Below, one piece after another: positions 1 through 14,600 of a stretch of 64,000 nucleotides of DNA. The first letter of the stretch is position 1. The number at the start of each line of letters is the position of its first letter. Source of the DNA: Ectocarpus siliculosus. Its lineage: Eukaryota > Sar > Phaeophyceae > Ectocarpales > Ectocarpaceae. A program made the translations under genes and the position numbers. Under the pieces are notes generated by a model. It had not been told where the DNA came from, made no database searches, and worked only from the letters and a program-made list of their open reading frames with translations. The DNA lies in assembly GCA_000310025.1 (NCBI GenBank), contig FN649752.1:2404766-2468765 (forward strand). The letters are read 5' to 3'.

Positions 1-1519
1 GCGCAGCGATACGGTTTTTGGTACACCTAGTCTTGACGCACGTCGAGGGCTTTGCTCTTCGTTCCTTTTTCAATTGAGAACCACTCGCTGCTGTACCACG
101 GCACGTTGGGCTTTTACTCACGCTGCTCTCGGGAATGCATCGAACTGAATGCATTGCATCCTCAAGCGCGTGGTGACGTTCCGAGTTTCTAGAAACACGT
201 TTTATGGGTTCGAAGGTGTATATACGGTATTGATGTTTTCCCAGCGTGCGCTTCTTCCGCTTGTATTGACATTCAGCGGCCTTGACGTGAACCGAATTCT
301 CGGGGGTCGCACTCCGCCGGTCGCTCCGTATATGAGCTGCAGCGGTCTCGATTATTTTTCGACAATGTCGAACACGAAACTGGCCCCGAGGCCGGCGTGG
401 CTGGCGAGCGCTGCACGAGTCCGCGCGCATGATTATGCATCTCGCCCGTGCACGTAAGGAGAAGCCCTGATATGTCACCTCCTCCTATGCATACACCGAA
501 ACCCCCTTTCACTGTGTGCTTCACCCCGACACCCGTCCTCGTGTAATTGGTGCCGTTCAACCACGAACCATGAAACCAGGCCCAGGCGTCTTCACCTTGA
601 TGGACAAGGGCGAGCTGGTACCCATGCTGGAATCGGCTGGCTGCGCTTTGAAGAAATGATGACAATCACACCGTGGTTGAATCAAGTGCCTTGTAGAAGC
701 AGCGGGCCAACACGAACTCAAAACATCAGCCCTGTTACACCAAACAAGCTGCAGGGAGTTCTTGAATGACCTCTAGAGGAATAAGTAGCGTTTTTTTCGT
801 GCAGATTTCTAGGGGGTTGGGGGCCATGGCCGTAACCATGCGTAAGAGGGCGGGGTGGACTGTTTGTTTTTGCCCTGCCATCGTCCTGGATCCTGTCGCA
901 CATTCCTTGGGGTTTGAAACGCAGGACTATCTCAACGAAGACCTGTTCCCAAGCCTATAACCGGCGGTGTGAGGGATGCTGTCTGCACGGGTTAGGAAGC
1001 GATCTCGCCGCGCTGGGAGTGATCGTGGTCTGTCGTTTATTGTGCGAGCTGTGCTCTTCTACTATGATTGTTGTAGGCGACTTCGGGGGGTGCCGTGGCA
1101 ATGTTTCTTGCTCTTGGGGTGCTGTTGGCGCTGTCCACCGTACCTCGTCACAGGAACTTGTACCCTAGGTGAGGTATCCTGAGCATAGAGAAAATCAGTC
1201 TCAGATTCTGTCACAATTTTTCTGTCTCATCACGAAATGATGGTCTTTGTAAGCGAGGCTGGAATTCTGTCACAAAATCCTTGGTGCTTGCTTTTTACTG
1301 GCGACCCCCTAGACCCCAATTTTTGGGGAACCTCTAGGTATATTGCGGTGCATCTCTAGACCTCTCTCGCGTATATTGCGGTGTGCATCATGTCCCACGG
1401 ACAGCGGTGATTGCCATGGCAGTGTGCATCACCTCCCACATAAATGGCATGAACGATTAGACTCCATTGGCATTGGTGGCTGAAATTATACGTCTAGTCT
1501 AAGCTTCGAACTTACCACG
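1..1519. other. No supported gene; short repeats only
   Basis: No exon chain could be built here. A 130-codon minus-strand frame at 273-665 contains a coding-looking stretch (LVHQGEDAWAWFHGSWLNGT), which could be a 3' exon of the large minus-strand gene, but it lacks the hallmark motifs and I could not place splice sites. A short direct repeat around GTATATTGCGGTG occurs near 1336 and 1371. Confidence 0.3.
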
Positions 1520-2443
1520 TTGAACGATGTGGCGTTTGCAGTCAATATGATTCTTGCGTTGAAGATAGGTGTGATCCAAACCACGGATGTCTACGGTGGT
1601 CACCCTCGGTTTATCCCGGTACAGGCTACGGGTTTTCTATTCAACCCTGGGCAGCAAGTCGCACTCGTCATATCCATTTGGCGACATTGGAAAGGAGCCT
1701 GGAAAGCAGTTATAACTCAAACGGGATTCGTGATCAATACGAGGCATCTATACAACGCCTGGCACGTTGATAGACAGGGCTATCTGACGAAGACGTGACC
1801 AAGGTCAAAGCAGCAGTCGTCGAGGGGGTGTGGGGGCATGCCGGCTAGTCGACCCATCAGTTGGGCGCCCCCGTGGTTTGCAATGGCGAGTCTCCACCGA
1901 TAAAGTGAACTGCGCTGGCCAGTTTTATCTACCAATAATAACGCTGCCGTTTTGAAGAGTAATAACCTGCGTCAGTTGGTTTATGGTACAACTGCTGCGA
2001 AAGCACCGCTGGAAAGATTTGTTGAAAAGAAAAAGTTGAGATCCGAAGCTTTCAGGGTGGGTCTTGCGTGGGCGCAATTGCAACGAAGATGGCGACTGCC
2101 CTCAGCTAATGCCTCACCTCAGAAGATCTGGCGAGTTTGTCCGATGCTGTCTAGACGGCTTTTGCGGACGCAGTTGTAGTCAAGGCGGGGACTGGCAATA
2201 ACCCTAGCACCGAGGTGCCCCCCTTGTAGACGTTTTCGAGGGTGGGGCAAAATTCCACGCCTACACTCCACGAGGAGTCCATCCAACTGAAACTCGCCGG
2301 TGTTTCAGATCTGGGAAAACCAACCAGACGGTAATAGCAAAGAACTATTGGACAAGAAGTACGAGCACAGCAATAGATGTACTGACCATGCTGAACGCCG
2401 AGAATCCAGCGTTGACTAAACCGCGGGGAAAACCTCCAAACTA
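1520..2443 (+). pseudogene. Coding relic of unknown family
   Basis: Several plus-strand frames here look like former coding sequence but do not join into one gene. From about 1778 a frame reads GLSDEDVTKVKAAVVEGVWG. From about 2115 a frame reads LTSEDLASLSDAV, then an in-frame TAG, then TAFADAVVVKAGTGNNPSTE. From about 2229 to 2443 an open frame reads VFEGGAKFHAYTPRGVHPTE and onward. The two S/T-x-ED-(V/L) stretches resemble each other, which suggests an internal repeat. I do not recognise the family. It could be a decayed gene or a chance assembly of open frames. Confidence 0.25.
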
Positions 2444-2699
2444 GACTTGTTGGATTCACCATTATGTGTCCAGGAAAGACCAATACAATCCCGAGGCAAT
2501 CCTGACTTACGAAAATAAAACAAAGTGCGGTAAGCGGTGGACCGGTGCAGTATGAACACCTTTCGACGCGGACGTATGTGTCTGCAGGTAGAATACCATT
2601 AGCTAATCACACTTGCTGTGCCAACACGAGCCAGGGCTATCCGGCAAGCTATTGTATGGGGCAGCCAAATCCGACCAGCGGTTGCGAAAAAACGGCTAC

Positions 2700-5600
2700 A
2701 CAACAAGGGGTATAGCCCACGAGGTGGAGGAAGCGTCTCCGATTGGAGCACAATTTCTACCTGAAGCTGACGCTGAACGCGGGGAAAACATCGGCACCGG
2801 AGACGAACACGGTGCCACCCGGAACGCAACCGAGGCCTGGGTGCTATCGGACTATAGCCACCACCACGCCCCCGTCCTCGGGGTTGAGCTGCACCAAGCC
2901 GGCGCCGGTGTCGATCGCAACGACCTTGAGCGGACCGGGCTCGGCCCCCCACGTGCTCGGCGCCCGGCCGATCACAGTTTTAGTAAAGGTGTCGATCTCC
3001 GTTCGCGAAAACACCTAGTTTGGCAGCAACGTGTACAGCAAAACAGAAAAAGGAGGGGAGAACTCAACGGGAAAAGAGGAAATATGCCGCCCGCGGTGAG
3101 GGAAAACGCACCGGGGGAAAACTTTCCGAGCATGCATACTACAACGTCATGCACCAAGAGCACGACCCAGACAGGCACGAGACGCCGCCACAGTTGGTCG
3201 AGCTGTGTCGATAGATTCGGCATCTTCCTACCCGCATCTCGAACCCCGTCCCCAGAGGGGGGTTGAATATCAGCCTGGTCGCCATGTCGAAGTTGTCGCC
3301 TTTCACGGCGAGGCTGTCGGTGGAGCCCATGGAGATGACCGTCGAGGAGGCCTCCACGGAGGGCGTAGGCACAACGGTGCCATCGACCTGTCATTCCCCA
3401 AGGGAGGAGAGCACGGGCAAGGCAAGCTCTGTGCTGCTTTGTGGTACGGTTGATTGCGATGTTCGATGAAGCAGCAGCACCGTCTCATGGTGATCAAATC
3501 GTTTTCAATCTTACGACGAATCGGTATCAAATGGTATAGATAACCAGTGTCGGGGTATGGGCGGTGTCAGTTTCCCACCTATCACCCACAGCAACAACGA
3601 GATCTCCACGACCTTGCTATTGTGTGGAAATCGTATGAACGCGTAATATACCCCGAAATCTCCGGCAAAGGAAACTAAGCCTCCACTCGAAGACACCGTC
3701 AAATACTAACCATGCTCTGCGGGGCTTTCCTCGCTCTAGGCTACCGTCATCATGTGTACAATCTGTTTTGTCGATCTTCCGCAATGGAACACACACCTCT
3801 AAAGTTGAACCGTTGCAGGTGTCGGCAACCGTGGTTGCTGCTTCGCATGTTACTACAATAGTTCCGCCGTACGGCCTGATCTCACGAAATCGTTCATTTT
3901 CTTGGTGGGGTGCGTGCGTGCAGAAAAATGTACCCACCTTGAAGTTTTGGCGGTGCTTATGGCGCTCAAATAGAAAAATAGAAAGAGATAATCAAAAGGG
4001 CACATGGATGACTCCTTTGATCAAAGCAAACCTGGTGCCTGATGTCTACACAAACGTGTGATTGCTATCCCAATTCTGGAACAAGGCTGCAACAACGAAT
4101 AAGGGGTGAACGGCAGACCTTCTCGCCGAATTCTTCTGTTTCGGGCTCCGCAGCGTTCTCTTCCTCGTGCAAGGAAGGCGTGGCGCTCTTACGGGAATTG
4201 AGCTCCACGGCATCAAGATCAACGTGAAAACCCTGGATATTCGGTCAATGCAAACGAAGAACGAGCCAAAACAAAGTAGGGGGGGGAACAAAATCGTTAG
4301 TCGGGAATAATCCTCACGGAACGAGGAACAAATCCTGCCGGCATTGCTGATGCATGTAGTTCAAGCGGTGTCGATCGACAGTGCGCACTTGCCGGCGGGT
4401 GGTCACTAGAGAGCGCAGGGTGGTTGAGTTCCCACTTCGGTCCCGGGTGGAAAATCCCTCCAGTGTAGATCTTGCGCCACACGGTACGACAGGCCCGCGA
4501 AATCCTACAGCACACTGGAATACGGCATGCCTTCGTTCAAGGTGTCTTGTGCGCCTCTTCGTGTTTATAGGAATGGCTCAGGGTACCTCACCGCCAACAG
4601 CCAAGTGTTTTGCTAACCCTAGAAGTAGAATAACCGACCGATGATAAAAGTGTGAATGATGTAAAGACTGTAGTATCCAGAAGGGTAGACATGAAGGGCT
4701 TGTGTGGAGAAGTCACAAGGGTGAGCCACGAGAGGAGTTGGAGCGGTAGGAGGAGACCCGAAGGGGGAGGTATGCATCTGAAAAAGATAAAAATACTCCG
4801 AACTACCTGTTGTAGTTCCTGAGGTATGGTGCCTCTCGTACGATACACTTCACTGAATGCAAACGTCAAACCCTGTATAGGCTGAAGGTTGGGTTGGTAT
4901 ACTTTGAAGACGCTTAGAAGCTGATTTCAATTGAGGTCTTCAATCAAGCGGTGCCGAATTCACAAGAATACCATGCTACAGACGGCACCACCACCAAGCA
5001 ACAAGCAACAAGCAACAAGCAACAAGCAGCAAGCAACAAGCACAACGAATAATACACAGTGAGCAACGATTCTCATACGAACAGTGGGGACGGATGCCTT
5101 CCTCGCGTGGTACTGAGGCTATCGGCTGACCTGGTTGAAGAAGGGCTGGGAGTCGGGTACCACAATGGCTACCGTAACAGGGGAGTCAAACACCACCATG
5201 CCGGCGCCGGTATCCACCCCCTGATGAAAAATCGTTACAGCGAGAAAGTTCGGAACACGGCGGCATACCAGAGCTGATACATCGTGGATATCGAATACAT
5301 TGATCGAAACGCTCGGTAACATCGTCAATCTCCGGGCCGTTCGTAGCGGTGACGAAAGTAGAGGACTGGAACATGGAACAGGACCAAAATAACGCCGAAC
5401 AAATGACAGCAGCACCTTGATCTTCAGCGGGCCGAGCTGTTCCACGGGCACCCACCCAGATTGGGCGGTATCCAATGTCAGTTGGATCGTTGTGCGGTTC
5501 ACCACCTAAACAACAATTGCGTGCGACAAAATGCGAGACATTGGAAAGGAAGGTTGACAGGCAATGACACCGCGACGTACCACAGGACATCGATGACGTC

Positions 5601-8600
5601 ATTACCGACCAATCGTGGAAAGAACAAGGGGTGTTAAGGTAAGCATGGGTACGCCCAGGACCTCAAGCTCGCTCCCTGCTGCCAAAATAAACAAAAACAT
5701 GTTGCACATTGTGCCGTGATGCCCTGGTATCGTACTGCCGACGTTGAATCGTGATATTGGTGAATTCCGTAACTTCAAGTCATACCTGGTACCATTTGTA
5801 TGTGATCCATGCTTGGCACGTCCAAAATGAGCACGTGGAAAACGAGGCGACGCTATCGCGCACAGCAGTGTGCAGAACAGCAGCATCCAGAACAGGGGGC
5901 CAATTAACATGACAAGCCAACCCAAATCACCCCAAGCAATAATTCTACAGGCTCGTCATACTGAGTTGGCAGCAAAGATGCAAAGATCACTGACATTGCA
6001 CTACGAGCTAGATTAACGCTCCCGAACTCTTGTGCAGCAGCTCACATTAACATGGAGACTCGCGAAGTCAAGCGGTGGGTCGAAGTCCATCACCGGCGTA
6101 GCCATGTTGTTGAAGCCGGTGCCCCAAATCTCCAACTCTTGCGAACCAGTGCGGTTGGTCTCGATGTCCGACGCGTCGATGCTTGGTTCCTCGAAAACAG
6201 TGGCGATAGGTCCTCCAAAGAACAACAACGAGGACCCGCTGCCCAGAAAAAAAGATGACTCGATCTCAACTCTGACTTCACAACCCATCCGCAGCACTCC
6301 CGGCAATACGTTAAGGTCCTGTTGTGATGTCAACGTCAATTCGATTGCAATACAGGTCTATGAGAACTGAGACGCCACGAACGAAGTACCGGAGGGCCAA
6401 CAACCATGCCGAACGTGTCAGTCCACAAGCATCAAATTGCGAACGATGGATGTCTCGGTGTCCAACCACGGTACATTCGCAGCGGTAACCCGTTCAAATC
6501 CCGACCTGTTCCCGACTGTACTGCATTGGAGCCTTTTATGTCGGCTGTGTTAGACTTTGAACAGTTGAGAACCTACGATGTAATGCAGGTCGTGCTTCTG
6601 CTCGCTACGCATCCGTACCTTCACCCACACGCTGCCTTCGGTTAGCGTTATCGTCATCTGACTGGCGGACAAAGCGTCGATTTCGACGTCACCAGCCCCT
6701 GCTTCGTCGTCGTCACCTTCCACGTGGAAAACCTTTCCTCCCAGGTGGGGAACCTTTGACACCGAGAACGATTGATTGTGAGCAAGCGATATCAAAGCAT
6801 TCAGGCGTTAGGGCCACCCTCGCGACATGCGTCAAGCGCATCAACCACAGAGAGCTAGCTTTTCTCCCCAACCTGGTCTAACTTCTGATTCATCAAGCGC
6901 AGCAGATCAATCGCACCTGAAAGAGAACACACCAATAACCTGCCCGATTTATGCTCCGGGTTTCTCGAGACATAGCTAGGACAATGCAAAGAAGACGTGC
7001 AGGAAATACGGAGTAGTTGTAGCCTTTCCGCACAGAGTTGAAAGAACCAAGACTAAACAGCATGAAACGAGGCCGCAGGATCACCCACCACCCAAAAATT
7101 GATCGTCTCGATGTCGTTGTCGAAACCGCCACCGGCGACCTGGATTTGCTTGGCCGACTGGTAAATGTGCAAATCCTCGTTATCCTTAATCCTGACAATG
7201 GGCAACACCGTGGCAAACACAACGCCTCCGTCCTCCGGATTCAGCGGTATTCGGCCGGCGCCGTTGTCGATCGCGACGATCTTGAGCGGTCCTGGCTCGG
7301 CCCTCCACGGGCTCGGTACATGAGGGCCAGGTGGTATGGCACAGCTGAAGTTCCTCGTGATGGCGATATAGGTCGATGAAATGAACTGCAGTGACAACAG
7401 GAGCAGCATCGAAAACAACAAGCAGGAAGGTTTTCAGGAAACGACTGGAGACTGGGGGGAGGGGGAGAGACAAAAGGGACGGCCACCTGGTAGCGTGAAG
7501 AAAGCGAGAGTTGAGATCTCGATAAACGGAAAGTTTTCAATCTTCTACCACCGACTCGACACGACAGAGAAGGACACCGCCGGCGGGGTTGATCGCGGCA
7601 TCAGCACTATTGTTTGACGGGGGTAACTAACTGACTTCTCCTCCCATACCTGCTGAACCGCGTCCTCCGGTAGGGCCGGATCGAATTAAAGTTTGGGCCT
7701 CAGACTGAAGTTGGTACCCTTCAGAAGTATACCGTGGTTGACACTGTCCGTAAAGATATCTGCCCAGGAGGACTCCACATAGGGCAAGGTGTCGATGTTG
7801 GCGGCGACCTGTGCCCGCACCATGGGGGGCACAGAGTGACATGTGTGGTGAGTGGTATCGGTGCATTCACGCGATGTCGTGCGGTCAAGGAACACCATTC
7901 ACTTCCACGGTGATGTGACTTGCTTCCGTCGCCAAAATAGAAGTATGTTCAGGTCCACACTTTCAGACGGGCGGAGCGCTATGTATGTGCCCCTGCGCCC
8001 GCATCCCCTAGACCTCAAAGCTCCCGAATATTGGCTGGCCAACCGTGTTCAGCCACGACGTGGGTGCAAAAAGGCACTTTGTGATTGTTGTGCTTACATG
8101 TAGGATAGTTCCGACCGTTTCGGCGGTGCCCGTGTTGCAACGATAGCAGCAGCAGCTACATGAACTTCCACGACAACAGTAGGCAACACACACGGCGGCA
8201 ATAGTTGTTGAAACGGTTGGGTTGTTGCAAACCAAACACGGCAGCCCGTGCACGAAACTGGCACGGTACACGAATTAGGGCAGCGAGGGAAGGCTGCTCA
8301 CACACCTGCGCGACGTTGTCGTAGTGCGTGCCGATACTAGGAGACACAATTGCCACCGTCACCGGGGAGTCGAAGAAAATCATGCCGGCGCCAGTGTCGA
8401 TTCCCTGGTGATGATGCATGGGAGAAACAAACATGTACACTCAATTACGAACGAGAAGTCTCATATTTCTCGTGTACATTTCGAATAAAATCCACAATTC
8501 ATACCATCGCGCTGTCACCTGCACGGATGCAAATATTTCGTACGCTGGAGACAAGGCAACGCATGACTCGTGGTGGTAGAAATATAATAGTGTGGATCGA

Positions 8601-11600
8601 TCGCAGGGAAAATAAACGAAAAGTGGTGGCACCAAATGCTGGAATGTCGCTTTGGTTGTCAACCCTTTGCTGAGGAGAGATGCGTACACGATGGTACCGA
8701 ATCAGGGGCAAAGGTATGCACTTATACCGACGAAGCACGACCGAAAGCGTGCACAGGCAGCTTTTGGTTGGGTAACAAAACAGCCATGACACACGGACAC
8801 GTGGTGCACAGCGGCGCCGCGCTCATCATATGGCGGCCCGCCCACCAACTTGAGACAGTGCCGAGGACTTGGCGCAAGTTGCACAGCCATAGGTTCACTA
8901 CGATCAGAAAAAATCACCGCGTGCTGCACCTCTATTTTCAGCGGGCCGAGATAGTCCTCAGTTGCTGTCCAGTCAGCTTGGGCGGCCAACAGAGTCAGGC
9001 GGATCATGGTACGGCCCACCACCTTCAACGTGTGGGTTGGGTGGTGGAGTCAGGGGGAGAGAGGGGTGTGCAAAAGCAGAGACAGAAAATGTGTGAGCCA
9101 CCAATGCTAGAAGAGCGCGCTACCTCAATGACTCTAATGATAGGCTGACACAGGGTTTCTTAGCTCGCACTCGTTCATGATGAACAATCGTTCCGTTTCA
9201 ACGTGGATCCAATTGCTGTCAGATAACCGACTAGGCTACCCCACCAGAACGGCAAAAACACAACGTTGGTATGTACTCTACATTCCAACATCGTATGTAC
9301 AAGCAGCAGAAGCAGCGGCAGCAGGAGCTTTTCAGATTTCGACCGCTGCTCACGTGGACGTTGACGGCATTGTCGTCGAGGGGCGGTGCGAATACCAGGA
9401 TCGGTTGAACCACATTGTTGACACCGGTGCCGTAGACATTGAGCTCGCGCGTGGAACTGCGGTAAATCTCGGTGTTCCTTGCTTGGATGCTCGCGTCTTC
9501 GAACACGGTGGCAACCTTTCCGATAGGTAACAACCCTAACAACCCGAAGTCCACCGTTCCGGGGCTAGCTTTAACACTCGACACCAGCAGGGCCATTGGC
9601 AGAAGGGAAGGATCCTGTTCGGCAATAGCATCCGGTAGGTGGGTTCGGGATATGTTGAAACCCTACAACCAACTAGCGCGAAGGAACGAGGCGAATATCA
9701 TGGGACTTCCGAAGAGCGTAGATACAATTCAGCAGCTTGCTTGAGAGATGTTTTTTCGAAGTGCCGTGGTGAACTTAAGCCTTTTCCGTTAAATGTTCCA
9801 CGTTTGGTTGCAACAACCGGAGGGGGATAGCAAAACCAAACATCGCAGACACGTCCGAAAAAAACCGCGGTGAACCGACGTAAACAGCTCTCTCCAAACA
9901 AGACTTCAATAGTCCGACCTCCCACCAGATTCAACGTCGTGTTGATTACGACAAATAACAGCCCGTCAGGCGCAGTATCTGAGGCGTGTCCGTTGCGGGG
10001 AAGTCCTCGCCTTGATCCAGGCGCCCCCTTCTGCTAGGCTAAGCGTGATTTCGTCGGGGGATTATGCTGGTGATGGTAAAGTTCGCCTCTTCCGCGTGCG
10101 TGGGTCCCTCAAAAATTACCTACGGTTGTACAGAAAAAGGTTGCGGCAAGTTGAGTGACACTTTCACGAGTTGGTGCTGCTCGACACACTGATCGATTGC
10201 CAAACCAAATATTGTGAGGAGAACGCCTGAGGGCGACACGAAAGCTGTAGAGTTGTACAGCGCCCGTCCTTTAGCAAACGTGCCGCTCGACGTGGACGAA
10301 GACGAACACAAAAGACGCCGCCGAAGTTGATTGTGTTCGAGAAAGTCGGTTCGGAAGTAGACTGTCAAGGGGTACCTCGTGTCATATCAACACGGTTGGT
10401 GCCTCGTGTGCAACGAAAAACAAGCGGTGTTCCAGTCTCTCCACGCTATTCGGTCGACCCTTCTTGAAGTGTGCTCAAAAAGCAACGGCAGCAGTAAATT
10501 CACTCGCCTCCATGTTCTCTTCAAACCCGCTGCCAGCGATCCGAACTTCTTTGGTCGACTGGTAGATCAGCAAGTTCTCGTATTGCTGCACCGTGATGCC
10601 AGGCTTGACCGTGATAACCACAACGCCCCCGTCCTCGTGGTTGAGCCGAAACAAGCCGGCGTCGGTGTCGATCGCGACCACCTTGAGTTCTCGCGGCTCC
10701 GCCAAAAAACAACTCATCTTCATGCAGGAGATTTCGATTCGGGTCGCCGAAACAAACTGCAGCCAGCAACAACAGCACAAAAGCATAACATGAGCAGGCC
10801 TAGGCCATCACCAAGGGAACACAACCAACAGGCGGAGACACAGCATCGGTCCGCCAAAGGGTCTGCGAGCACGAAACGCACCTCCTCCAAGCCAACGAAC
10901 GACGCAAAAAGAAAGTTGAAGAAACAACACCGAAGATTCGACGCGTGAGTCTACCAAAGATCTACACGAAGGACAACACTTTCTCCCACATTTTGGCTAA
11001 ACGCCTGGTCTTCGTGGAGCGGGGGGTCGAACATCAGCTTGCTCCTCGGCAAGAAGTTGGTACCGTCCACGACGAAATGGTAGATTTTCCTCGCATACAT
11101 CTTCGCGGACGACGCCTCCACAGAGGGCGTGGGCACGAGCGCGCCGGCGGCCTACATAGACCAGAGGGGGGTAGGTTCCGAGGTGTGAGTGACGGGGTCG
11201 TGTAATCCTGCCTTGCTCAGACTGGAGCGCACATTGCTTGGAACAATGGGCGCGAGTTCACATTTTTCAACCCCAACCTCTCCGAGACGTGGAATGCGCC
11301 TCATAGCGTGACACCCCGCTTCTGAAGTGAACACTTCGAAAAACAGTAACGGGCCAAATTATTTGGAGCTCCGGCAAGCTCGTTTCTATATGTTTGTCCA
11401 TGCTTGGTGCACGTCGTTCAACGACTTCTCTCGTGTATCTTTTCGTGAGGTATTCGTTCTCAGAGTCATGTACATCGCATCCAGCGCCAAGCCCGTCGCC
11501 AAGATCCAATCACTCATGCCAGAAAAATCTCGAAGTTACCCTCCGACGTGATATGCACATGCATGTACGTCCTTCGCTTTGGTCGCAACCGTCAAGCCCT

Positions 11601-14600
11601 CTTTTTGAGATATGTGCGTTGGAGAAAACAGCCGCAGTATCACGAAGATGCACGAACATCGTGATCGATCTATATTTACCCAAACCACAAAACCGCAACG
11701 TCGACAACAGCAACACATGGGAACCGTACAACTGAAACTATACGGTTGGCGAATACCTCTGGCTAAGCAATTAGCAGTTCGACCTCGTGCGGATCCACGA
11801 GGGGGTTTGACGACAACACCGGCTCTCACCTGAGCCTTCTCCGCGGAAGTCATGGCTCGCCACTCTCGTGCTGCCTGGTCAACACGCTCCTGGTAATGCT
11901 TGATTGCGCCGTCCTCCCGCAACTAGGAGCACGCAATCATCATGATATAACGGCAACATCGGACAACACACCAAAAGGACCGGCGAGAAGAATAAGAAAT
12001 CAACGCAGGTTTGGGCGAGGGGGTGCGGGTGCGGGTGCGGGTGAGGGGGGCGTACTCGGTTGGTGTATGGAGGAATTTAGACCATTTAACACTCAAGCCT
12101 TTCTAGAGAGAGAGAGGGAGAGAGAGAGGGAGAGGGAGAGAGAGAGGGAGAGGGAGAGAGAGAGGGAGAGAAGGAGAGAGAAGGAGAGAGAGAGAGAGGG
12201 AGAGAGAGAGGGAGAGAAAGGATGGGGGAGAGAGAGGGAGAGAGAGAGAAGGAATAGACCCCGCCGATGTTGGGTCGATGTTCCCTCTCCTTGGGGAGAG
12301 GAGGGTTTAGTTGACCTTTACAAGCGCACTCTCTGCCTGGCGCACCACAGCAAGAACAGAAAAGCGTTCGATGTACGATAACTATACCTGATTGATTCGC
12401 TTCAACATGAAAAACTCGTAAGGGCTGCCGGGCAAGACATTGGCCACCGTGACGGGTGGGTCCAACACCACCATGCCGGCGCCAGTGTCCATTCCCTGGA
12501 CAATCGGTTGATCCAAGCATAACAATGAAACCGGCACCCATGGGATGAGCGGGGGCAAGGTTGGGAGTGTTCAATGGCGACCAGGCAAGACGTAAAACGT
12601 GGGGAAGATTGCGATGTGCGAATCATTTAGAATAGGGGGCGCTATCGAGGTGTGACGGAGCGGAACTGGAAGAAACTCGAGCACACCGCATGGTGCCTCG
12701 GCGTTCTACAAACCAACGGCAATGCAAGGAACACACACTGCACTACAAGCGCGAAGATAGAGGCTGCTCCTAGACCAGTTCGGAATCGAACTTCTTTGGA
12801 GTGTGTTTGTTGCTGATTTCGCAAAGAACACAGCTACCCCGTGTTCAGCAGGAGTATAGTATGGTCCATAGGACTACGTGACAGCTCGGCTGTGATTCTT
12901 GGCAGCAGAAGCACCAACTTTCTTTTCTTCTATGAGGTACGTGTTTAGCCTTGCAGCGCGCTGCTTTTTAGGTGGGGGGGGGGGGTGTACTCATAGTCGT
13001 GCATGCCGTAGTCGTTATACCATTCACCTCACATCCCTACAAAGCCGGGACGGAGCACGCCGGGTTCTCACCGGACCAGGCTCTCACATCACCATGCGCG
13101 AAGCACCGTGAGGTATTCGGCGAGTCGCATGAAGGGTACGCTGCATCGTGCGAAGGGTGTTCGGCATCTTGTGCTTACTTCCTCACGTACGGATGGCAGC
13201 TGCGTATGACTTCAGGTATTCTGATGCTTTCACTTCCACAATGTGTCACTGGCTCGAGGGTGCTTGACAAATTTAACACAACGTGGTGCGATCATCCACT
13301 TCGTACGGAGTAAGGGTTCTCGACACCGTACAACATAACCTACTCGAACACCATGTGGCTACAGCAACAAAAAAAAACAGGGGCAAAAAAACACGGTAAC
13401 CTGGTAGCCGAGCTCACGAAGTGATCGCCTTGTTTTACAACGTCGTTGCTAAGCGACGAAAACCCAACCCCGATGACAAACGCGGGGGGGCGAGAAAGGT
13501 GGGGGCGAGAAAATACAACTTCCACGCCACAAAACGAATTTCACTCCGGAAACAAGGAAGTGCGTCTTACGAGACGGGTAACCTAAGAAGTAATCGACGG
13601 CAGCGGGAAGGGGGCTGACTCGCAAACATCCGAGCGAGATCGGCGGCTAGAACCATTCGCGGGAGGTCTGATTCAATCGCGTGTGCCAGTCATTTCCTCC
13701 CGATAAAGCGGGGTAAACGGAACCTCGGCTCACGGGGGGGCCTACCTTGATTTTCAGGGGGCCGAAGTAGTCTGTGGGTGCCCACTGAGGATAATCTCGC
13801 TGCTGAAAGGCGACCGTGACTTGGCGATTCGTCTTGGAAGGGAGGGAGAGGGGATCAATGCCAAAACAAAACACAAGTCCAGAGGGGCAAACCGAGACAA
13901 GGAATCAGCACCGCCGACCAGTCGAGCGAGGAAAACTGGAAGCCGCCACAGATTTATAAAGAAAGGATGACGGAGGAGCTCGCTCGCTCGCTGTTGATGG
14001 AATATGTCTAGCTAAAACGCCGAGAACCTATCGTGTTCTGCCCGATGCGCGGCATGCAGTCAAAGGGGTTAACGTACGAAACATGACAGGCCGTGCCTTA
14101 GTTGTCGCAATGTCAAACGATCGTATCCTCTCCTCGTGTTAAAAACTGAAAGCTTTTCAAACACCACGACAGCTTACGTTGACAAGGACTTTGACAATTC
14201 CCGGGTCGATGGGCGGGTCGAAGACCAGGATCGGCGGTACCGTGTGGTAGACCCAGCCGTCCCGCTTTATGATTCTCCGGTGACGGAAACTGGTGCCTTT
14301 GACAACCAGGTCCGTTGTGTGTCCATGGAAAATCTCAGTGTCCGAAGCATCGATGCTCGGGTCTTCGAACACGATGGCAACAGTTAGGGGTTTGCCCGGG
14401 CCGTCGGTCGGACCAAGCTGCGCCCAGCCCTTGCCGTCGTCCACGCTCTTCAACTCCAGCGGTCGAGGGAGGTAGGCAGGATCCTGCCGGTGGAGTCGGC
14501 CGTTTCCCGCCGGCCCGGCGGAGTTGATGAATTGCCAAAACGGCCATGGGTAGGAACAGAGAAAATATATGCAAGCCTCGAGACTCGGAAACAGCAAACT

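Noticed and set aside
273-665. 130-codon minus-strand ORF as the last exon of the large gene
   Set aside because: No hallmark motif, and no splice acceptor could be paired with exon B4; left as a possibility only.
12086-12574. Long Ser/Pro/Leu and Arg/Glu frames on both strands over the GA tract
   Set aside because: They are produced by the GAGAGG microsatellite. The only real coding piece there is exon F1 at 12388-12495.
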